Shown piece by piece: positions 57,101-64,000 of a stretch of DNA of 64,000 bases. The DNA is from Thiocapsa imhoffii. GTDB lineage: Bacteria > Pseudomonadota > Gammaproteobacteria > Chromatiales > Chromatiaceae. Under the pieces are notes generated by a model, which did not search any database, was not told where the DNA came from, and worked only from the letters and a program-made list of their open reading frames with translations. The stretch is from NCBI RefSeq assembly GCF_016583985.1, contig NZ_NRSD01000018.1, positions 17,869-81,868 on the forward strand. Direction: 5' to 3'. The position numbers and the translations under genes were made by a program. The stretch's first letter is position 1, and each line of letters starts with the position of its first letter.

Positions 57101-58193
57101 GCAAACACAGACGTTTACACCGAATTGGGTTTCGCCGCCCGGTGACACCATCGACGACCTCCTGGATGAGCGTCATTGGACCAAGGCCGAGTTGGCCGAG
57201 CGGACCGGATTCACCCGTAAGCACATCAACGAATTGCTGAAGGGGCGTGTCCCGATCACCGCCGAGACGGCGAACCGCCTGGATCGCGTTCTGGGTGGCA
57301 CGGTCGAATTCTGGCTGACCCGTGAGGCCCAGTACCGCGCCGCGCTGGAACGCCGGGAAAGCCTGAAAGCCTTGCAGCAGGAAGCATCCTGGCTCGCCGA
57401 GCTGCCGGTCAGCTGGCTGGTCAAGCAAGGCTGGATTCGGCACCTATCCACCCAAGCCGAAAAGGTCGAGGAATGCCTGCGGTATTTTGGCGTCGCTTCG
57501 GTTACGGCATGGCGCGAGCGCTACGAATCTCCCTTGACCGCCTTTCGCGCCGCCGACAGTGCCAAGAAAAAGCCCGGGTCCATTGCGGCCTGGCTGCGTC
57601 AGGTCGAGCGCGAGGCCGATCAGCTCGACTGCGCTCCTTTCAACAAAGCCGCCTTCAAGCAGGCCCTGCCGACCCTACGCACCTTGACCGCCGAGCCCGA
57701 TCCGGGGGTCTTCGTCGCCGCTCTTCAGCGCACTTGCGCTGCTTGCGGGGTCGCGGTGGTCTTCGTCCCCGCACCGCCCGGTTGCCCAGTGCACGGAGCA
57801 ACACGCTGGCTGGGGCCCGACAAGGCGGTCCTAGCGCTGACGCTGCGCATGAAGACCAATGATCAGCTCTGGTTCAGCTTTTTCCATGAAGCGGCGCATC
57901 TGCTCAAACACAGCAAGAAGCTCTGGGTGATTGAAGGTATCGACGGATTGGATCCTGACCATGAACGCGAAGCGGATCAGTTCGCCGCAAATCTGCTCAT
58001 CCCGCCGTCACAGGTCGGCGTCTTGAAAACGCTCCGCACCAAAGTCGATGTAGAACGGATGGCTAGTCGTCTTGGAGTTGCGCCCGGCATCCTGGTCGGG
58101 CGGATGCAGCGAGAAGGCTGGCTGCCCTGGAACCATCTGAATGCGTTGAAGGTTCGCTATGCCTGGCCTGTGCCAGATGACACCAGCGATTGA
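57093..58193 (+). CDS. higA: HigA-type antitoxin fused to ImmA/IrrE peptidase domain
   Basis: The 366-residue product has an N-terminal helix-turn-helix (LAERTGFTRKHINELLKGRVPITAETANRL), then a linker and an ImmA/IrrE zinc-peptidase domain with FFHEAAHLLKH (HExxH), READQFAANLLIPP and a C-terminal winged region. Such fusions bind the operon promoter and may self-cleave or be regulated by proteolysis. ATG at 57093 lies inside the toxin gene. Confidence 0.88.
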   Translation: MTEQTQTFTPNWVSPPGDTIDDLLDERHWTKAELAERTGFTRKHINELLKGRVPITAETANRLDRVLGGTVEFWLTREAQYRAALERRESLKALQQEASWLAELPVSWLVKQGWIRHLSTQAEKVEECLRYFGVASVTAWRERYESPLTAFRAADSAKKKPGSIAAWLRQVEREADQLDCAPFNKAAFKQALPTLRTLTAEPDPGVFVAALQRTCAACGVAVVFVPAPPGCPVHGATRWLGPDKAVLALTLRMKTNDQLWFSFFHEAAHLLKHSKKLWVIEGIDGLDPDHEREADQFAANLLIPPSQVGVLKTLRTKVDVERMASRLGVAPGILVGRMQREGWLPWNHLNALKVRYAWPVPDDTSD

Positions 58194-58199
58194 TGCGGG

Positions 58200-58581
58200 A
58201 TGAGTACGGGCTTCGGCAAGACGGACAAGGTCTGCGCTCAACCATCGCTCCCGCCGTGCGAAGGTCGCAAGCTCACCAACAATCGTTGCAATCTCGAACA
58301 TGCAACCTTGCCCCCCGAGCTTGCAACCTTGCTTGCCGGGCAACCCGGCCGACTCGATCAGAAGGCGTTGCGCCAGTTGATGATGCGTCTCTGCGCTTGG
58401 CGTCCCCTGACCGGCGAGGAGCTTGCAACCTTACTGAAAAAAGCGCGACTACCTGCGCAACAAACACCTGACTCCGATGGTACGCGAGGGACAGCTCAAG
58501 CTGCGCTACCCGGAGAGCGCCAAGCACTCGCATCAGGCGTATGTCGTGACCGAGACAGCACAGGAAAGCCAGCATGAGTGA
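58200..58581 (+). pseudogene. C-terminal remnant of a RM-associated winged-helix/AlbA_2-type protein
   Basis: The first frame gives LEHATLPPELATLLAGQPGRL and LMMRLCAWRPLTGEELATLLKK. After a run of six A at about 58437-58443 the coding frame shifts by one, and the other frame continues RDYLRNKHLTPMVREGQLKLRYPESAKHSHQAYVVT to a TGA overlapping the hsdS start. Read together it is the winged-helix tail of a RecG/AlbA_2-like protein often found between hsdM and hsdS. Upstream two thirds are missing. Confidence 0.7.
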
Positions 58582-59095
58582 GGGACTGAAACCAGGATGG
58601 CAACGCTGGCGGTTCGAGCAGATGGCGCAGAGCATCAACGAGCGTGTCGACGATCCGAGCCAGGCGGGTGTCGCGTATTACGTCGGACTCGAACACCTGG
58701 ATTCCGACAGTCTGAAGATCCGCCGTTGGGGCGTACCGGACGATGTGAGCGCCACCAAACTGCTGTTCGAGCCGAGGGACATCATCTTCGGCCGCCGCCG
58801 CGCCTATCAGCGCAAGCTCGGTGTGGCGGAGTTTCGCGGGATCGCCTCGGCGCATTCGCTCGTGCTGCGGGCGAAACCCGCCGGAGTTCTGCCCGAGTTC
58901 CTGCCCTTCTTCATGCAATCGGATCTCTTCATGGAGCGCGCGCAGCGCATTTCGGTGGGGTCGCTGTCGCCGACCATTAACTGGAAGAGGCTCGCGAAAG
59001 AGGAGTTCGCGCTGCCGTCGTTGGAGGAACGGCGGCGGATTGCCTTACATCATCAAATCGCGCATGCTCGCCCGCTCGCCGCTTCACCGGGGTAA
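58574..59095 (+). pseudogene. hsdS: Half-length type I specificity subunit (hsdS remnant)
   Basis: The 173-residue frame has a single target-recognition domain: YYVGLEHLDSDSLKIRRWG, EPRDIIFGRRRAYQRKLGV, SDLFMERAQRISVGSLSPTINWKRL. It ends at PSLEERRRIA, where full HsdS proteins have the conserved helix and then a second domain. The last 16 residues are unrelated. So only half of the DNA-recognition unit remains. Confidence 0.8.
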
Positions 59096-59109
59096 AGGAC
59101 GATCCATCC

Positions 59110-59376
59110 ATGACAACGTGGGAGAGCCAGCGTTTCGGCAAGCGGGTCCAGTTGACCCATCATGCGGTCGACCGGATGGCTCAACGGCATCTCGATCATG
59201 CGGACCTTGAGGATCTAATCGAGACCGGAAGCGTCAAGCAAAAGGACAGCGAGCATTGGTGGATCTTCAAGCACTTTCCGAGACGAGACGATAACCTCGT
59301 TCGCGCGGCGGTTCTGGCGCGCGAGGCGCTGATCATCAAAACCATCATGACCCACTGGGAGGAGCGCGACGGATGA
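59110..59376 (+). CDS. DUF4258-type protein, possible toxin
   Basis: The 88-residue product has VQLTHHAVDRMAQRHLDHADLEDLIETG, the H-x-RMxxR pattern of DUF4258/BrnT-like RNase-fold proteins, and ends ALIIKTIMTHWEERDG. It overlaps the next gene by ATGA. DUF4258 genes are often paired with small partners, so toxin-antitoxin function is possible but unproven. Confidence 0.7.
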   Translation: MTTWESQRFGKRVQLTHHAVDRMAQRHLDHADLEDLIETGSVKQKDSEHWWIFKHFPRRDDNLVRAAVLAREALIIKTIMTHWEERDG

Positions 59377-59567
59377 AGACCATCTATCACCCCGATGACG
59401 ACATCCTGGAAATCCGCATCAGCGACAAGCCGGTCAGTCGCGAGGTTTCGCATGGCTGGAATCTGAACATCAGCTACGCGGAGGATGGGAGCGTGGTGGA
59501 GATCGTCCTGCTGGAGGCGCGCGCACAAGGGCTGTATCCGATCATCCTGGATCGGCAGGCCGCTTGA
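59373..59567 (+). CDS. DUF2283-type protein, possible antitoxin
   Basis: The 64-residue product begins MKTIYHPDDDILEIRISDKPV and ends EIVLLEARAQGLYPIIL, the DUF2283 pattern. It is coupled to the DUF4258 gene by an ATGA overlap, and the two are commonly adjacent. No DNA-binding motif is visible. Confidence 0.72.
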   Translation: MKTIYHPDDDILEIRISDKPVSREVSHGWNLNISYAEDGSVVEIVLLEARAQGLYPIILDRQAA

Positions 59568-59656
59568 ATCGAGCGCGACATCGGGACTGCCGGCGGGCCA
59601 GCCATCGAGGGCGGAAGATCGACCGCCAACTCCGATCATCAATCCGGTCGTCAACC

Positions 59657-59791
59657 ATGACTTTCACCGAATCCAACACCGTCGAAGCCTATCTGCATGA
59701 CCTGCTCGACGACCGCCACGGCCGGCGCGCCACGCTGTCTTCGCCCGATAGCTTGACCACGCCAGCGGGCCGGGGGTCGCTGGCCAATTAG
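59657..59791 (+). pseudogene. hsdR: N-terminal remnant of type I restriction subunit (hsdR)
   Basis: MTFTESNTVEAYLHDLL is the first segment of HsdR. The frame then runs into unrelated sequence and stops after 44 codons. The junction coincides with the end of the relE remnant on the other strand, marking a deletion that removed most of hsdR. Confidence 0.7.
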
Positions 59792-59883
59792 GCGATGGCA
59801 TCCCCAAGGCGTTGCCGGGCCGGCCGGGGTAGTTTGTCGAACTGGCGTTTGGCCGCTTTGCCGAAGGCGATGCTATAGGCCAT
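59788..59883 (-). pseudogene. N-terminal remnant of a RelE-type toxin
   Basis: Thirty-one codons (MAYSIAFGKAAKRQFDKLP, then RPARQRLGDAIA) match the start of RelE toxins. It overlaps the antitoxin stop, as in intact relBE-type pairs. The rest of the toxin is deleted at the junction with the hsdR remnant, so the toxin is dead. Confidence 0.7.
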
Positions 59884-60079
59884 GTTCAGCCTTCACGACT
59901 TCCCACGGGATCGTGTCTTCTTCGCCGCGCTCGATCCGGGCTAGTGCCTCGCGTGCTTCTTCCAGGTCTTCCAGATCCTCGAGGCGCTCGATCAGCGCTT
60001 CGTATTCGGCGATGGGCAGCAGAACCGACAGGGGCTTACCGTCCTGGTCGGTCAGGAATTGCGGGTGTAGCTCGGGCAT
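59873..60079 (-). CDS. Prevent-host-death/RelB-type antitoxin without a working toxin
   Basis: The 68-residue product has FLTDQDGKPLSVLLPIAEYEALIERLEDLED, the pattern of Phd/RelB-like antitoxins, and an acidic C-terminal helix that would wrap the toxin. The downstream toxin is truncated, leaving an orphan antitoxin that could still neutralise related toxins. Confidence 0.75.
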   Translation of the reverse strand: MPELHPQFLTDQDGKPLSVLLPIAEYEALIERLEDLEDLEEAREALARIERGEEDTIPWEVVKAEHGL

Positions 60080-60100
60080 GGTGGAAACCTCTCTTGCGTG

Positions 60101-61507
60101 TCAGGCGGTGCGCTTGGTTTTGATCTCGCTCACGTCCGCGGCGGGTGTGAGTCCCGCCGCGCCCATGATTCGGGCGCCATGTTGTTCCAGGGCCGCCCGC
60201 ACGCTGTCTTCACCGAACCGGGCATAAACCGCGGTGGTTGCCGTGTTGGAGTGATTCAGAACCCGGCCGATCAGGTGCAGACTGTTGCCGGCTTGGGCGA
60301 GCCAGGATCCAACCGTCCGCCGCAAGTCATGCAGGCGAACATCATCGATCGCCGGGGGCAGCTCCACGCCTTCGGCTGCCGCCGCCGCGCGGATCTCCGC
60401 CACGCTTGGCAGCATCGCGTAACCCTTGGGGACGTGTTTGCTCCGGTCGCGGGTGCGCTCCGCGGTCAACCGTTCCATCAGGGCCGCCGCGCCCGGGTCT
60501 TCACGCCAGCGGCTCAAGGTCGCCGCCTCGCGAACCCGGTTCCAGGGTTTGGAGATGTTGACCAGGTGGGCCGGGGGTGCCTTGCCGTCCGCGGGGGCCT
60601 TCCTGGGGCCGCGCCCGACCAAGATGAAGGGGTTGCCCACGGTCCGGGGAATCGCCCGCAACAAGGCCAAGGCGGGGCCGCTCAAAGGGATGTAGTGGAC
60701 CCGGCCGGCTTTGATGTCCGGTAGTTTGAGCTCCGCGCGGTCCCAGTCCACATGATCCCACCGGGCGGTCAACAGCTCTGTTTTTCGGGCGCCGGTCAGC
60801 AGGTAGAGCCACAGGGCAAAGCGGGCGGTGTCGTTGGGCTCTTGGTTGATCGCTTCCGCCAGTCGGGGTAGCTCTTGGGGGCTCACCCAACGGTCGCGCT
60901 ACACTTCGCGGAGGTCGTCGACTCCGACAGCTGGGTTTGCGTGATCGTCCGGAACGAATCCCCACGTCTTCGCCAAGGTGAACATCTTGGCGACCAGCTC
61001 GCGAACGCGGTTCGCCTCATAGGGCTTGCCCTCCTTCGTGCCGATCGCGGAATGCAGTTTAGCCACGTCGGCACGGGAGACGGATCGGGCCTTCATCGAA
61101 CCCCATCGGGGCAGGATGCGTTGATTGATCCGCCGCTGATCGTCCTTCCAGCTTTTCTTGCGGGGTTTGGCGTAGCGTTCCAGGTAGGCCGCGCACAGCT
61201 CCGAAACGGTTTCGCCGCGTCGCTCCTTCTCGCGCTCCGCCAGTGGGTCCGTGCCTTGGGTCTCGACCTTCGCCAGCTCAGCACGGGCCTGGGTCCGGGC
61301 TAGGTCAAGGGTCAGGACGCCGTAGGTTCCGATGGTCAGCAATCGTTTCGTTCCGCCGCCCGTACGATAGGACAGGACGAAGGACTTTTTCCCGCTCGGG
61401 AACAGGCGCACGCCGAAACCGGGGATCTCGGAATCCCACAGGACACACCGGGCGTTGTTCGCGCCGGTATAGGTCGCCGCGTCGATGGTCCGTTTCGTCA
61501 GTTTCAC
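60101..61507 (-). pseudogene. Tyrosine recombinase (integrase) split by an in-frame TAG
   Basis: The first 202 codons form the N-terminal arm-binding and core-binding domains (KLTKRTIDAATYTGANNAR, WDSEIPGFGVRLFPSGKKSF). A TAG at 60899-60901 follows LREV; the same frame then resumes RDRWVSPQELPRLAEAIN and holds the catalytic domain: TGARKTELL (Arg), HDLRRTVGS (His-x2-Arg), LNHSNTATTAVYARF (His and Tyr). The only defect seen is this stop, likely a Lys or Gln codon changed by one base. A sequencing error is possible. Family: P4-type integrases of tRNA islands. Confidence 0.85.
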
Positions 61508-61526
61508 CGGGCTATCCTCCGTCTTT

Positions 61527-61546
61527 GAGTCACCAATGAGTCACCA
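61527..61546. repeat. Right pair of GAGTCACCA arm-type repeats
   Basis: GAGTCACCA at 61527-61535 and 61538-61546, 11 bases apart, just upstream of the integrase start. They match the pair next to attL, in the same orientation. Confidence 0.6.
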
Positions 61547-61666
61547 GAAGGGGGCGAATCGAGCGGTAATCTGACGTAAAGGATAGCAGGGTCTAAGGCT
61601 ATAAGCTATTGTAGAAACGTAAGATTTCGTAACCGATGGGACAGGGCCGTAAGGGTGAATCTGTGA

Positions 61667-61750
61667 CTACGAACCAGGTGGACGGAGGCTCGAATCCTTC
61701 CGGGCGCGCCATGAAAAAAACGGCTTAGATCCATCGGGTCTAGGCCGTTT
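61667..61750. repeat. attR: second copy of the tRNA-Arg 3' end and terminator
   Basis: Matches 55355-55439 with four or so mismatches and includes the terminator hairpin (61717-61749). The upstream half of the tRNA is absent, so it is not a tRNA gene. Confidence 0.8.
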
Positions 61751-61767
61751 CTCTTTAACAGCCGTAC

Positions 61768-61790
61768 TGGTTGCCGTTTGGTTGCCGTTT
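61768..61790. repeat. Second set of arm-type repeats (TGGTTGCCGTTT)
   Basis: TGGTTGCCGTTT occurs at 61768-61779 and again at 61779-61790, an exact 11-base period. It sits just right of attR, in the same relation that GAGTCACCA has to attL. This suggests a different integrase and a second, tandem element starting here. Confidence 0.5.
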
Positions 61791-62624
61791 CGCCAGCCCT
61801 AGGCTGCCGGTTCCCCGCGAACTCACGCGACCATCTGCGTCCGAACTTTCGACGCTGCATCCCCGCAAGATCGCCGGAAGACATTCAAGACGCCGTTCGC
61901 CCCCCAGGGCGACCTTCGTCAAGGATCCAACCGGAACGTCTCTACGAGCCCAACAATACGCCTAAGCGTCCACCCTGTTGATGGCTCCCAAACCTCAACA
62001 AATGCGACACCAATCTTCGTCCCGAATGACCGACCGAGACGCCAACCATCCGCATCATCGGCAGCATGACTTCAAAAAACCCAATTTTGACGATCCGCAG
62101 TCCCGGCTTGCGGTAGGTCAGTTTTGCGACCTTTTCCACATTCCAAATGTTGACATGGAAGTATCTTCACCTACGCTAACGAGATGTGGCCCTGTTGCTG
62201 CCCAACAGTGGCCACCTCGTCGATCATGTTGCATCGACCAAGGACACACGGTTTGGACAACCAACCTTGGTGACAGTCCAGCTGGAAATCGCGTGGTGTA
62301 GTGGGTGTACAGGATGAACAAGGGACCAGAACCGTGGGCCGAATCGCGCAGTCTTCAGTTTTCCGAGCTTTTTCCCAGTTCGCAACGACCTGTCGCCCGA
62401 CTTTCGGGCGATCCTCTGATCCATCCAAGCGCAAACAGACAGCAATGCTAGGGCTGTATGCCGTGGGGATTCGAACGATAGATGGCAGATGCATTCCAGG
62501 ACCAGAGATCAAGGTTCTCGGCTTTCTCATCGGATACTGCGGTTTCGGGTTTCATAATGCACTCCCGCTCAAAATCGCGCTCAACCCCTTCCCGGCAGGT
62601 AACCTGCGCCAGGTCAACCAAAAA
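61791..62624. other. Gene-poor stretch after attR
   Basis: About 830 bases with no supportable gene. Base composition is mixed and there are no clear repeats or motifs. It may be scar DNA of a second element. Confidence 0.4.
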
Positions 62625-62892
62625 TCAGTGCAGAGCTTCGACAATCATCAGCGTCTGCCATTCGGCGAGATCGGAGGGGCCGACAAGCTTCGGAGGTAAT
62701 GGTGACCTGATCCGCCGTCAGCCCCGGCAAGGCCGCCGGCTTGAGGTCCTTCAGGAAATCCTCGACCCGTCGGACGTACCATTGACGGAACTTGGCCGGA
62801 ACCTGACGCCGGATCAGGAGATCCAGGTAACGGTCCCAGTTCGACGGTGCGCCGTCCTCACGGCGCGTCCGCGTGCTGTTGACGTCAGGCAT
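62625..62892 (-). pseudogene. N-terminal remnant of an integron-type integrase
   Basis: The frame from ATG 62892 has NWDRYLDLLIRRQVPAKFRQWYVRRVEDFL, the N-terminal SAM-like core-binding domain of integron integrases. After LTADQVT the frame shifts, and the other frame reads SDLAEWQTLMIVEALH to a stop at 62625. The catalytic domain is gone. It points away from the AT-rich cassette genes, as intI does in an integron. Confidence 0.65.
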
Positions 62893-62999
62893 CGCTAGGC
62901 TACTCTTGCGCTAGACAGCATGCAGTCTATTACACGGAACAACGCATGCAACCTAGAGCACATTATGTTTAATCCAAAGCAAATAAAAGGGATTACGTT

Positions 63000-63425
63000 A
63001 TGGGTATGTTTGGAAAGTTATTTGAATCAAAAAAGCCAGCACCTTCTTATGAGATTCATCAAGATGATGAAGGTTTAATAAAAAGCCAAGATTTTGATTG
63101 GTGGAAAACTCTAACAATGGATGAGTTAAAAGCAATTGAACAACAAGATAACATAGCAAGAATGACGCTTTACTCGCATTGTACAGAAATCAAAGGAATG
63201 AATAAAGAGGACGCTCTTAATAAAGTTAAAAGAAGTTTCCCAATTTACTATTTAACTTTAACCTAGAGATCAGACAAGCCTTTTACGGAAGGAGAAGATG
63301 CAAAGCTACCATATATATTAAAAAATCGCATAAATAGGACAATCATTCCTCAGCTTTCTGAAGAGTTAATGAGCAACGGTGTACATATACATTCTCTTAT
63401 TCGTAGGCTTTTGAAATCATCTTAG
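63000..63425 (+). pseudogene. AT-rich cassette gene interrupted by an in-frame TAG
   Basis: An 88-codon frame (MGMFGKLFESKKPAPSYEIH onward) ends at TAG 63264-63266. The same frame then stays open for 52 more codons with similar composition, including DAKLPYILKNRINRTIIPQL and LMSNGVHIHSLIRRLLKSS, to TAG at 63425. Read through, it is a 140-residue charged soluble protein of unknown function. Its low GC differs sharply from the chromosome, which fits an integron cassette. Confidence 0.6.
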
Positions 63426-63474
63426 TAAAGCGAGGAAAAGGGGCCAAGCTTTATTAGACAACTAGATTAAGAAA

Positions 63475-63567
63475 GCTCCTAACGAGCGCGTAAACCTGAC
63501 CGCGTACTGGCTAGCTGTCGCTTCGCTCCTGCCAGCCAGTACGCGCCAGGGTACCCTTGACGTTAGC
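63475..63567. repeat. attC-like (59-base element) integron recombination site
   Basis: Outer arms CTAACG (near 63479) and CGTTAG (63561) are complementary. Next come GCGCGTAAACCTG and CAGGGTACCC, which pair imperfectly, and inner arms GCGTACTGGCT and AGCCAGTACGC with a spacer between. This follows the R''-L''-L'-R' layout of attC; the end GACGTTAGC fits the crossover G|TTRRRY except the last bases. Confidence 0.55.
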
Positions 63568-63603
63568 ATCCATCCGCCATCGTGCGACGAATGAGGGGAA
63601 ATT

Positions 63604-63858
63604 TTGAAAGCTTTAATTTGGATAATCGCCTTAGTTCTTGTAGTTCCGACTTTTGGTATATCGCTTGCGATTGCGGTCGTGATAACAATGTACTTGAACA
63701 AGCAAGATCAAATAGCAGTAGCGCATATGGTAGTCGCAGTAGCATCGGCGTTGAAAAATGACATATTATACTCTATGTATTTACTATTTGCGTTTTTTCT
63801 ATCACCTGAAACTTCAGCGTCAAAAGAGTTTCGAGAGATTTACGATTGCTGGTGCTAG
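63604..63858 (+). pseudogene. Second cassette gene, membrane protein truncated by the IS element
   Basis: TTG at 63604 has GAGGGGA six bases upstream. The product begins MKALIWIIALVLVVPTFGIS and has one long hydrophobic helix, then a polar stretch and a second hydrophobic segment. From about 63750 the frame lies in the end of the transposon, so the native C-terminus is lost. Confidence 0.45.
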
Positions 63859-64000
63859 TGCTATTAATACACCCCATGATCGCAGCTTTGAATTTGGGAA
63901 AGGTTTCGTAGTATCGAGAATATAAAACTTGTTTCTTGACGTGTCGCCAAAGCCGTTCAATCAAATTTAAGTTTGGTGAATAAGATGGCAAGAAAACCAG
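63773..64000 (-). CDS. IS630-family transposase, C-terminal part (continues past window)
   Basis: The frame enters from the window end as LVFLPSYSPNLNLIERLWRH, the last block of IS630/Tc1-type DDE transposases, where the Glu of LIERLW is catalytic. It ends at TAG 63773 after a short tail. IS630 elements insert at TA dinucleotides; the left end should be a little left of 63773, but I could not fix the inverted repeat. Confidence 0.8.
   Translation of the reverse strand: MVFLPSYSPNLNLIERLWRHVKKQVLYSRYYETFPKFKAAIMGCINSTSTSNRKSLETLLTLKFQVIEKTQIVNT

Larger units (their letters stand above)
55355..61750. mobile_element. Degenerate tRNA-Arg island
   Basis: About 6.3 kb bounded by attL and attR. 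It carries pieces of a type I restriction-modification system, toxin-antitoxin modules and a tyrosine recombinase near the right end. Most genes are truncated, frameshifted or stopped, so the element is probably immobile. Paired GAGTCACCA repeats inside each end are candidate integrase arm sites. Confidence 0.82.
62997..63770. mobile_element. Integron cassette array remnant
   Basis: Cassette 1 runs from about 62998 (GTTATGG crossover candidate at the gene start) to the attC at 63561. Cassette 2 follows. The intI remnant lies immediately left and divergent. The second cassette is cut by an IS630-type element. Confidence 0.5.

Noticed and set aside
61667..61715. Possible second tRNA-Arg
   Set aside because: Only the 3' half is present; acceptor 5' strand and D-arm are missing, so it is an att copy.
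61768..61790. Start of a CRISPR array
   Set aside because: Only two abutting 12-base units with no spacers; no cas genes or longer repeat arrays anywhere in the window.
60899..63266. Genetic recoding of TAG as sense (amber suppression)
   Set aside because: TAG ends normal genes here, for example rnfC, rnfD and rnfA, so general read-through is unlikely; local decay is simpler.

Overview
The window is GC-rich, densely coded chromosomal DNA from a gammaproteobacterium. The single-chain PurL, CmoA/CmoB pair, ArfB, the PsiE- and YbaN-type proteins and the dTDP-rhamnose set all fit that class. A long RnfB and a very long pyruvate:ferredoxin oxidoreductase inside an rnf operon suggest an anaerobic or phototrophic member such as a purple sulfur bacterium (Chromatiaceae). 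No photosynthesis or nif structural gene lies in the window, so that placement is inference. Layout: (1) 1-12.6 kb, low-potential electron transfer: rnfB, nifJ, rnfC, D, G, E, A, a tiny Cys-rich membrane protein and a ferredoxin/flavodoxin-NADP reductase. (2) 12.7-18.8 kb: a YbaN-type protein, a cyclase-PilZ signalling protein and a dTDP-L-rhamnose operon (rfbBADC) whose genes all overlap by ATGA. (3) 19.0-24.1 kb: a compact cluster of two low-complexity proteins sharing one hydrophobic module, a one-helix protein, a P1B ATPase whose CPx site reads SCA, a cupin and an HMA-like protein next to a Fur-box-like palindrome. It resembles ferrosome (fez) clusters, which build iron-storage organelles, and is the best candidate for an under-described system here. 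(4) 24.3-31.4 kb: a GluR0-like ligand-gated potassium channel overlapping an MscK-type mechanosensitive channel, facing an operon with two solute-binding proteins that have no permease. (5) 31.8-54.9 kb: housekeeping and envelope genes, including PsiE-type, SGNH hydrolases, CmoAB, Ppk1, a glycosyltransferase, a DUF4139 protein, a flavin disulfide reductase, an O-acyltransferase, PurL, ArfB, IspG, Nudix and MazG. (6) 55.3-64 kb: tRNA-Arg(ACG) and decaying mobile DNA. An island of about 6.3 kb lies between two copies of the tRNA 3' end plus its terminator. It carries broken hsdM, hsdS and hsdR pieces, an intact HigB/HigA-ImmA module, a DUF4258/DUF2283 pair, a relE remnant with its antitoxin, and an integrase split by an in-frame TAG. 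Beyond it are a second set of arm-type repeats, an integron-type integrase remnant, two AT-rich gene cassettes separated by an attC-like site, and an IS630-type transposase cut by the window end. How the parts work together: region 1 couples pyruvate oxidation or synthesis, ferredoxin, NAD(P)H and ion motive force. Region 3 probably moves a metal, most likely iron, across a membrane and may organise a storage compartment under iron control. Region 6 is an integration hotspot where restriction-modification has decayed while toxin-antitoxin modules persist.
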